NCBI GenBank assembly: GCA_003550305.1
Contig: QKYT01000508.1
Span: 45,223 to 59,922 of the forward strand
Direction: 5' to 3'
Length of the DNA: 14,700 nucleotides
From: Glomus cerebriforme
Taxonomy: Eukaryota; Glomeromycota; Glomeromycetes; Glomerales; Glomeraceae
Shown here: positions 7,770 through 13,957 of the stretch, one piece after another
How positions within the stretch are numbered: position 1 is the first letter of the stretch
How the letters are laid out: the number at the start of each line of letters is the position of its first letter
Program-made: the position numbers and the translations under genes
The notes under the pieces: generated by a model
Seen by the model: only the letters and a program-made list of their open reading frames with translations
What the model was told of the DNA's origin: nothing
The model's database searches: none

Positions 7770-8022
7770 CAATGTACAAAATCCAATTTACATTTTAACG
7801 ATTTTTTTCTAAATATGTATTGTATTTTATTTCTTTAAGTTAGATATCCTTTTTTTTCTCGATAAATCTTTCCAATCCTTTTTAATTTCATTTCTTTAAA
7901 TATATTTTCATTTTTATAGCGAGATTATAAAAATATCCTAAGAAAAAAATTGTCAACAAATGGTTGTAATATTTTAAATAAGTAAAAGAAAATTCAATTT
8001 CTTAACATCTTAAAATTAAATT
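7770..8022. other. Spacer downstream of the HMG gene
   Basis: T-rich DNA with no reading. It likely contains the 3' untranslated end of the HMG gene, but no defined polyadenylation signal is claimed. Confidence 0.4.
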
Positions 8023-8101
8023 ATGGTACAAGATTCTACTTTTATAAACTCTATTTCTTCCGTCATAGAAACTAATGACAATTATTATGCAATAGAATTT
8101 A
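8023..8101 (+). pseudogene. Probable 5' remnant of a second MATA-HMG gene
   Basis: ATG at 8023 opens MVQDSTFINSISSVIETND, which resembles the start of the intact HMG gene (MTQKNNTKSTSSEIETNN), with SS.IETN shared at the same distance from the start. The match also shows in the bases (TCTTC..., then GAAACTAATRA). It stops being HMG-like at about 8101, exactly where the segment duplicated from 12006 begins, and no HMG box follows. The open frame runs on into that segment to TAA at 8179-8181. The similarity is short, so this is a reasoned guess. Confidence 0.4.
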
Positions 8102-8394
8102 TCAACTTACTTTTGATTGATGTAAAAATTTGTTATTTTAGAATAATGAATTTATACTGGATAATATTTGCTAATGTTTAAATATTAATAGCTCAAAATA
8201 TCGAAAACATTACTTAAAGATAAAAAAAAAAGGATGCCATAATTGTATGCATGTACAAAAAGACAATTTAATGCTTCATTAAAATACTTTGGCGAACAAA
8301 TATTTGTAATTTATTTAACTAAATGTATAAATCCTACTGTGAAATAAAAAGAAAATAATCTATGAATATTTTAATCAAATTTTATATTTGAGTA
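8102..8394. repeat. Duplicated segment matching 12006-12303
   Basis: From TCAACTTACTTTTGA onward this stretch matches 12006-12303 in order with scattered substitutions and small indels, ending AATTTTATATTTGAGTA. In the other copy it is the DNA lying beyond the 3' end of the BTB-TLDc gene. In one plus-strand frame of the 12006 copy an almost open reading (QLTFELCKNLLFWNNEF) is visible; here it has more stops. Confidence 0.85.
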
Positions 8395-8701
8395 ATATAA
8401 TCCTCAAAAGATATTTCATAAAATCTAATTAAAGAAATAGAATTTTGAAGTATTCTTTAAAAATTATTAAAATTTTCTTGATTCCATTTAGAGACATCTT
8501 TATTTAAAAGTGTCTGTTCTTTTGCTAATCCCCATTTAATTAAATAATCCCAAGTTATAATTTCAACTAAATTTAAGTCATCTCATTTTAAAATAATTTC
8601 TAATAATTGAGCAGATAAATCAATAAATTTATTAGTGTTAAATAAACTTTTAGCTCAAAACTTATCATTTCCAAACAAAATTCTTGTATATTATTAAGAG
8701 C
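8395..8701 (-). pseudogene. BACK-domain fragment of a BTB-TLDc gene (deletion derivative)
   Basis: This stretch is close to identical to 13073-13380, part of the second exon of the BTB-TLDc gene, on the same strand. It encodes the BACK helix region, starting NNIQEFCLEMISFE near 8690. A one-base loss (GAACCT to GAGCT, near 8653) then shifts the frame, and CGA has become TGA (near 8584) in the original frame, so it is dead. Downstream the reading should pass into the linker and TLDc domain, but at 8393-8395 it instead joins directly to the sequence that lies 3' of the gene, so TLDc, the stop codon and the 3' end are missing. There is no BTB exon upstream. Confidence 0.9.
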
Positions 8702-8739
8702 TAAAATTTTAAAACAAATCATAATGTTACCTATAAAAC
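8701..8739. repeat. Dispersed 39-base repeat, copy 1 (copy 2 at 9294-9332)
   Basis: A 39-base stretch around AAAACAAAT.ATAATGTTAC matches 9294-9332 with three substitutions by eye. A looser match (TCAATATTTT and AAATAAAACT) continues beyond both. It begins exactly where similarity to the BTB-TLDc exon stops, so it marks a rearrangement boundary. Confidence 0.7.
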
Positions 8740-8779
8740 TATAATTATATAACAATATTTTAAATAAAACCTGCAGTAT

Positions 8780-9293
8780 CCAACTCATATTCCTTGATGA
8801 CTCCTTTCTAAAAGAATTGTAGTTGATTATTATTATATTTTGAATTTACCTATTATTAAGAAAGAAATGATGTTAGCAGTGCATTAATTTTTATTTAGTA
8901 ATAAAAGAAGGTACAAAACCATTTCCTCCTCCGGAAACAGTAGGCTTTTACTAACAACAAGTTAGGGATACTGAATAAAGACAATCGAGTGGTTACTACT
9001 ATTCAGTAATTCTCCTAAGCCAACCAACCACCTTAGCTAACTAGGAGTTCCCCTTGCAAAATAAAAAAAAATGCACCTTTTATCCACATTAGTGAAAGTC
9101 CTTCTTAATATTAATATTAACTCTAGAATAAGTATTAGGATAATGATTAGAAATGAGTTCATTGTGACCATTACACGTTTCTCCATTAATGTGCTTTGAA
9201 GTAATTTGTTCAGACAACTTGCTTTTGTTAAATTATCTATTTGAAAATAAAATGTATAACTTTAGAAATTTTCTACAAGAGATATAAAGTTGT
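8780..9293. other. Unassigned region with a G+C-richer island and a stem-loop
   Basis: No protein could be followed. The stretch 8910-9060 is noticeably less A/T-rich than its neighbours and contains CTCCTA (9012-9017) pairing with TAGGAG (9042-9047) across a 24-base loop with CCAACCAACCACC. It could be a piece of a short interspersed element or an untranslated exon. No promoter boxes or poly-A tail were established. Confidence 0.3.
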
Positions 9294-9332
9294 CTAAGAT
9301 TTTAAAACAAATTATAATGTTACCTGTAAAAC
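9294..9332. repeat. Dispersed 39-base repeat, copy 2
   Basis: Partner of 8701-8739. It lies shortly before the coding-like remnant at 9396. Confidence 0.7.
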
Positions 9333-9395
9333 CCTATTATCTGAATTTCATTATATATATTATATATCAATATTTTTTAACCATATTTCAAAATA

Positions 9396-9683
9396 AAACT
9401 AGAGCATGAAGAACAACTTAGCAAGCAGGTTATCAATCATAGTGAAGATCCATTCAAAACCATCACAAAGAAGGATAGGCTTGATTTTATTGCATTCTGG
9501 AATAGGATGGCAACTGATGCATTAGGCTATGCAAAGGATATTAAAGAGGACTGATCCCATAAGTACATGGATATGACAGTACGCGAAAGATTAATAGTAG
9601 AAGAAATAATTCATTGTGATTTCGAAAATGAAGGACTTACATCTTCATGACTTGACACTGTGTCCAATACTCATAGATCTTAA
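9396..9683 (+). pseudogene. Coding remnant of an unrecognised protein with internal stops
   Basis: The frame starting AAA at 9396 reads KLEHEEQLSKQVINHSEDPF, then KTITKKDRLDFIAFWNRMA, then TDALGYAKDIKED, TGA (9552-9554), HKYMDMTVRERLIVEEIIH, DFENEGLTSS, TGA (9648-9650), and on to TAA at about 9683. Amino-acid use is balanced, with W, G, R and M, and the third codon base is less A/T-biased than nearby genes, so this is real former coding sequence. It could be imported in a mobile element or be an old exon. No ATG is evident at the start, and I recognise no family. Confidence 0.5.
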
Positions 9684-9772
9684 TATTTATTGATTTCACA
9701 AGAGAGAGATCAGCTGGATTGGTTCGGAGTTCAGAATTTTCGTAGAAATCCTATTGTGAGACTGCTCAAAAT

Positions 9773-9814
9773 GGGACTCAGGTAGCTCAGTGGATCAAAT
9801 TTTGACTTTTTTTT
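9773..9814 (+). other. tRNA-like 5' half (A-box motif) followed by a T run
   Basis: GGGACTCAGGTAGCTCAGTGG resembles the acceptor strand and D-arm of a tRNA; TAGCTCAGTGG (9783-9793) fits the RNA polymerase III A box. No anticodon arm, B box or CCA-side acceptor strand can be paired, and a run of eight T begins at 9807. It is therefore not a tRNA gene. It may be a relic of a tRNA-derived short interspersed element, or chance. Confidence 0.25.
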
Positions 9815-9910
9815 AATATTCCAAGATGCAAAAGAGGAAGAGGAACAAATTTTAAAAAAAATAGAATAAAAAAAACGAAGTAAATGAAATAGAAGGGTAA
9901 ATATATTGAA

Positions 9911-9951
<41 letters not shown>
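9911..9951. repeat. Homopolymer palindrome: 27 T followed by 14 A
   Basis: An uninterrupted T run from 9911 to 9937 is followed directly by an A run from 9938 to 9951, so a perfect A/T foldback is possible. Run lengths of this kind are often misassembled. The poly-lysine and poly-phenylalanine stretches in the long minus-strand open frame here are artefacts of it. Confidence 0.9.
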
Positions 9952-10261
9952 TGATGTAACTTTTGCGAATTCTTATTAAAAATGACATGTTTAAGATATG
10001 ACTGACAGATAATTCATAACAGTTACAATTACCACTTAATCTCAACATAATCACATTGTGACTGATAATATACGAATCAGAATTCATATGATTTTAATTT
10101 TATTAATAATCAAAATGTGTAATGAGTAGTAATGAGTATTATTGATTTGAATCATTACAATTTTTTTTTTTTTTTTACTAAAGAACAGATAGATAGTAAA
10201 GCCAATGATGGATGTTATTACTAAAAAACTAATAACAAAATAGAGAATAATAAAATTGTTG

Positions 10262-10270
10262 AAAAACCCA
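10262..10270. repeat. Left target-site duplication of the small transposon
   Basis: AAAAACCCA here against AAAAATCCA at 10505-10513: nine bases with one mismatch, directly flanking the element. Confidence 0.7.
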
Positions 10271-10504
10271 GGACCCCGAAATATGTATACAGGGGTCAGG
10301 TCCAACCAAAAAAATTTCACTATTAGCTGTACGCATTTTTTTCAGGGCCGGAATTACAGTAATATCAGTCAGTTACTAAAATAAGTAATAATTTTCTGGC
10401 TGACATTATCAGAATTTGTCCAAAAAAGGAACTATTTACATGATTTTTTTGGTTCATTATACACAAACTCCGACCCTACCTTTTTATATATATTTCGGGT
10501 TCCT
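10271..10504. mobile_element. MITE-like non-autonomous DNA transposon, about 234 bp, Mutator-like features
   Basis: The left end, starting GGACCCCGAAATATGTATA and running to about 10315, is matched in inverted order by the right end, which reads in reverse complement GGAACCCGAAATATATATA from 10503 to about 10443. Both ends also share an AACCAAAAAAAT-type inner segment. These are terminal inverted repeats of about 45-60 bases with diverged middles. The flanks AAAAACCCA and AAAAATCCA form a 9-base target duplication, typical in length of Mutator-like elements. The interior is too short for a transposase, so it would have been moved by an enzyme encoded elsewhere. It sits inside the membrane-protein paralogue; comparison with the copy at 2030-2620 shows no such insert there. 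Confidence 0.8.
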
Positions 10505-10513
10505 AAAAATCCA
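10505..10513. repeat. Right target-site duplication of the small transposon
   Basis: AAAAATCCA, partner of 10262-10270. Confidence 0.7.
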
Positions 10514-10779
10514 TTGTAAATAACTATTTCTTTACCATTGACAACTGCTCCTATACTGACGAATTGAAAGTCTTGATGGACTATAGCAACCAAGTATAAT
10601 TAACAATCAAATGAAAAGTTTAATCAACAGAGAACACAATAGTCAAGTGAATAACTACCAGATAAGAATATGGAAATGACCGAACAAATAGGCATAACAA
10701 AAACACAAATACAATAAACCATATCTAGAACAGGGAATTTACAACTTGGAATATATTAAAACTAATTTTTTTCCATTTC

Positions 10780-11428
10780 TGAATTTACTTCTTATTCCTT
10801 CATAATCCTTTAGACCTTTATCATTATTATACTTTTCTTTATATACTGTATGTATGTTTTTTTCTTCAAATTATTCTTTCCATTTTGTCTCTTCTTTGAC
10901 TTTATCTTTTTCTTCTGTTTTGGTGATCTGATTCTTTTATTATTCTTTTAAAATCCAATATTTGTTATATTTCTTGTTTTCCTTTAATCATTCATCATTT
11001 TGCTTAATATTTTTGTGTCTTCTCTGTTAGAGTTCATTTTATATTATTTCTTTGTTATATTATTTCTTTACCCATATTTATCTATTATTTTTTTAAGTTG
11101 TTTTTAAGGTTTTAATGCTTCATGTTTCAACATGCTGAATGGGTTGATTATTTTGAATATTTCTCTCCTTACTTCCAGTAGTGAAGATCAGAACATCTCT
11201 GAGATCCAAATTATCTCAGCAATTCTGAATCTTTTTTAGATACTCGAGATATTTGTTTTCTGAAATTAACTTTTCGTCCAGCTTAAAGTTGTTGTGTATT
11301 TCTTCTTTTTCTTTTATCTTTTTTGCTGTTTGTTGATATCTCCCATCACTGATCTCATTATTCTTCAATATTGCTTCATAAATATAAATATTAGGATGAA
11401 AAGGGAATTCTAATCTAAACCAAACCAC
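10780..11428 (-). pseudogene. Decayed lysine/glutamate-rich coding region attached to the dispersed repeat
   Basis: From 11428 down the minus strand is open for 70 codons: MVWFRLEFPFHPNIYIYEA, then ILKNNEISDGRYQQ, then TAKKIKEKEEIHNNFKLDEK and LISENKYLEYLKKIQN. After this, stops alternate with charged readings such as TKTEEKDKVKEETKWKE and YKEKYNNDKGLKDYEGIRS down to about 10780. The heptad-like K/E pattern suggests a coiled coil. The first ten residues are encoded by the repeat itself and recur at 1730-1765. The simplest view is that the repeat and this reading belong to one degenerate mobile element or host gene. The family is unknown. Low-complexity A-rich sequence can mimic such K/E readings. 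Confidence 0.35.
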
Positions 11429-11575
11429 AGATAGAAAATACTTGACTATCTATCCGGTCTTTTCTTGCCTGATACGAAGAAAACCTCATATACAGTATAA
11501 GGAAGATAAGAGGAAATTTAAAGGAAAAAGAAATCAAACCAGCCAGATAAGAGATATTCAACTACCTGACTTAAT
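11403..11575 (-). repeat. Inverted copy of the 1586-1760 dispersed repeat
   Basis: In reverse complement, from 11569: GTCAGGTAGTTGAATA, CTGGCTGGTTTG, CTTCCTTATACTGTATATGA (11505 down), CGTATCAGGCAAG and GGTTTGGTTTAGATTAGAAT. The same words in the same order and similar spacing occur on the plus strand at 1587-1757. The two copies are opposite in orientation and about 9.6 kb apart. Confidence 0.8.
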
Positions 11576-11590
11576 TTTTTTTAAAAAAAA

Positions 11591-11911
11591 AACAAATATT
11601 GAATATTTTATGTTTCCAGACGAAACTAAATTACTTCGATTTATCGTCCAATGAATGATACAGAATGCAAAAATATTCTATCATCTGATTATATTAAAAT
11701 ATCCAATCTTGTTAGAAATACAAACCTTGTCTATATTTTCTATTATAATATATCTGATATCACTCCTACTGTCCCATTTGGGAGATTTGTTCTTGAAGTA
11801 AATTCGGAAGGAAATATATTAAGGCAAAAATTTGTTTCATTAATATAATTCTGTTTTTATGCTATAGCAACAATTGGCTTGGTCCCGCTAGTTACCATAA
11901 TTATAGGATAA
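11591..11911 (+). pseudogene. Unassigned coding-like reading ending in a membrane segment, with frame slip and stop
   Basis: The first part reads NIEYFMFPDETKLLRFIVQ to TGA at 11652-11654. A one-base slip there enters MNDTECKNILSSDYIKISN, continuing through YIFYYNISDITPTVPFG and FVLEVNSEGNILR to TAA at 11846-11848. Directly after this TAA, in the same frame, comes a strongly hydrophobic 20-residue segment, FCFYAIATIGLVPLVTIIIG, then TAA at 11909. Together they look like a soluble domain followed by a C-terminal membrane anchor in a gene with two lesions. TTATGTTTCCAG before ACGAAAC could be an intron end, so the coding start is unclear. I do not recognise the family. Confidence 0.4.
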
Positions 11912-12005
11912 TTGGGTGAGAAGGAAAATTTAAATACATTTATGATTCATATTATTATTTTCAATTAATTTGTTTGTAACAATGTATTAGAAATAATCCT
12001 CATAT

Positions 12006-12303
12006 TCAACTTACTTTTGAGTTATGTAAAAATTTGTTATTTTGGAATAATGAATTTATCCTGAATAATATTTGCTAATGTTTAGATATTAATAGCTCAA
12101 ATATTGAAAACATTACTTAAAGATAAAAAAAAAAAGGAAACCATACTTGTATGCACGTACAAATAAAGACAATTTAATACTTGTTATTAAAATATTTTGA
12201 CGAACAAATATTTGTAATTTATTTAACTAAAATGTATAAATCTTACTGTAAAATAAAAAGAAAATAATCTATGAATATTTTAATCAAATTTTATATTTGA
12301 GTA
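12006..12303. repeat. Second copy of the segment duplicated at 8102-8394
   Basis: The match to 8102-8394 is described there. This copy lies just beyond the 3' end of the BTB-TLDc gene. One plus-strand frame is open except for a single TAG (NNPHIQLTFELCKNLLFW, then NNEFILNNIC), so it may include an old exon of an unknown gene. Confidence 0.85.
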
Positions 12304-12408
12304 TTTCAATAACATTGCTTGATATGAGTAATAAGATTCAATAATTGGAATATTGAATTATCCCAAGTATCCTTTGACACTTTCATCAAAAGTTTTCAGA
12401 TATTTTTA

Positions 12409-13957
12409 TTATGATTTCTTTATAACTTGAAAAACTTCATAATCATCTGCTCTTATATTTCCTATTGGAAAATCACCAATAATATCAAAATAATATGAAT
12501 AATTAAGCGAAATTTCCCATAAATCACCATCATAATAAAAAGAACTACTAAATATTGGTCCATGACCTGAAAAACAACCTATAATACATGGATTACCATT
12601 AATATAACTTACTTTTGCAGTATTTTTGTTACTTCTATCAGTAAATGAGAATATAAAACTATCCGATGTAGATTTATAATCATTACTTATATCCCATCCT
12701 AGTGGATTATATCCTCCAATTATTTGTTCTGAATCTTTAATTTTTATTAAAACTATATTTGCTCCTTTATTATCACATTTGCTATGAAATGCCTCAGGTG
12801 AAAAACCATCCCTGCTAGCTCTATATAAAAGATTAAATTTATAAGGAATAATAATATTAATGTATTCACTTTTTTCTTCCTTTTTATCAATCCAATTTGT
12901 AAAAAGTACAATATGATCTCGAATATGATCAATTATAATAGAATCAAAATGATATTTAGGAAATCTTGATAAACATTTAAGAATTGGTGTATAATCAGAA
13001 ATTGTATAAAATTTTAAAAGATCATCTTTTAAATCTTTAGGTAAAATTTCTTCATATGGTTTAACTTTTTTAATATAATCTTCAAAAAATATTTCATAAA
13101 ATCTAATTAAAGGAATAAAAATTTGAAGTATTCTTTGAAAATTATTAAAATTTTCTTGATTCCATTTAGAGACATCTTTATTTAAAAGTGTCTGTTCTTT
13201 TGCTAATCCCCATTTAATTAAATAATCCCAAATTATAATTTCAACTAAATTTAAGTCATCTCGTTTTAAAATAATTTCTAATAATTGAGCAGATAAATCA
13301 ATAAATTTGTTAGAGTTAAATAAACTTTTAGGTTCAAAACTTATCATTTCCAAACAAAATTCTTGTATATTATTAATAGCTTTATTATAATAAATCATGT
13401 TAAGAATTTCAACAGTGTTATTTTTTAAGAATTCTCTTTGATTACTGATTAAGAAATTTCGAGTATGTTCATAAAGTCTATGTAAACCAAGTTCATCAGT
13501 AATAATTAATAATTTTAAATTATTTAATCCATCCTTAACATCTAGATTTATTTTTCCGCAATATAAATATCTATAATGTAACATTTTTTTTTTTTTTTTA
13601 AAAAAAGAAGGAAAATGAAAAATTATTTTATTAGTTTATTCACAATTTATGTTTACAGTTTTTTTCCTAATAAAATAGTATATAAGAATTACTGTACCAG
13701 AGAATAGTTTCAAAGATTTGAGGAGAAATATTAGGTTTCTTAAAAATAAATTTTCCATCTTTTTTTTCTACACAATTTGAAGAAAATTTCGTACGAAAAT
13801 AATTTGATTGACAACAAAGTACAAGAGAATGAGCATAAATTTCTTTCGTATTTTGTTCTTCGCCAACTTGTATAATAACATCATAATTTTCTTTTGATTC
13901 AAATAAAGTTTCGAAATTTTTTATAATTTCTAAATATGTTTGTTCCATTCTTTTCAT
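12409..13957 (-). CDS. BTB-BACK-TLDc domain protein, two exons, possible nonsense codon at the splice junction
   Basis: Exon 1 runs from ATG 13957 to about 13698 and holds the first part of a BTB domain: YDVIIQVGEEQNTKEIYAHS, SNYFRTKFSS, KKPNISPQIFETIL. Exon 2, from about 13570 to TAA 12409-12411, continues YLYCGKINLD (end of BTB), then BACK helices (IQEFCLEMISFEPKSLFN, LLEIILKRDDLNL, FIPLIRFYEI) and a full TLDc domain (FNLLYRASRDGF, IIGGYNPLGW, SDSFIFSF, DDYEVFQVIKK). The spliced length is about 473 residues, normal for this very large Rhizophagus family. BTB-BACK parts usually bind cullin-3 ligases; TLDc domains are linked to oxidative-stress and V-ATPase functions in other eukaryotes. The role here is unknown. 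The only defect is at the junction, where codon 87 becomes TG plus A. It may be a very recent pseudogene, a sequence error or use of another splice site. Confidence 0.9.
13571..13697 (-). other. Inferred intron of the BTB-BACK-TLDc gene
   Basis: Donor GTACAG (13697 down), acceptor ACATTATAG (ending 13571), 127 bases, with an internal A/T homopolymer foldback (13584-13606 on the plus strand: 16 T then 7 A). The position, just before the YLYCGKINLD segment, is where this family normally has its intron. These sites keep the frame, but the joined codon reads TGA. Confidence 0.7.

Larger units (their letters stand above)
10183..10765 (-). pseudogene. Decayed paralogue of the 2030-2620 membrane protein, split by a small transposon
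   Basis: On the minus strand the two loci align in blocks. SCKFPV here matches SCKIFC there. FVSIGAVVNGKE matches FYSIGCKGAIVNGE. After removing the element at 10271-10504, FFNNFIILYFVISFLVITSI matches FFSNFVIHHYVICFVIKNVH. The matches are also visible in the bases, for example GGCATAACAAAAA and ACCATTRACAAYTGCTCC. The 5' half is frameshifted and contains a TGA (about 10620), and the N-terminal part present at 2480-2620 is absent. The last block is a clear membrane segment ending in a lysine run from a poly-T tract. The family is not identified; see the other copy. Confidence 0.65.

Noticed and set aside
9012..9047. Stem-loop as a transcription terminator
   Set aside because: Factor-independent hairpin terminators are bacterial; the window is clearly eukaryotic and the stem is only six pairs with a 24-base loop.
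9773..9850. A complete tRNA gene
   Set aside because: No anticodon stem, T-arm, B box or matching 3' acceptor strand could be drawn after the A-box-like part.
9731..10087. 118-codon minus-strand reading with a lysine run
   Set aside because: It is driven by the T27/A14 homopolymer at 9911-9951; the opposite strand carries the more protein-like remnant and the tRNA-like motif.
1530..11575. An LTR retrotransposon bounded by the two repeat blocks
   Set aside because: The two blocks are inverted, not direct, and no reverse transcriptase, integrase or gag reading lies between them.
11442..11590. First half of a plus-strand reading starting at 11442
   Set aside because: This portion is the reverse strand of the dispersed repeat; only the part after about 11591 looks protein-like.
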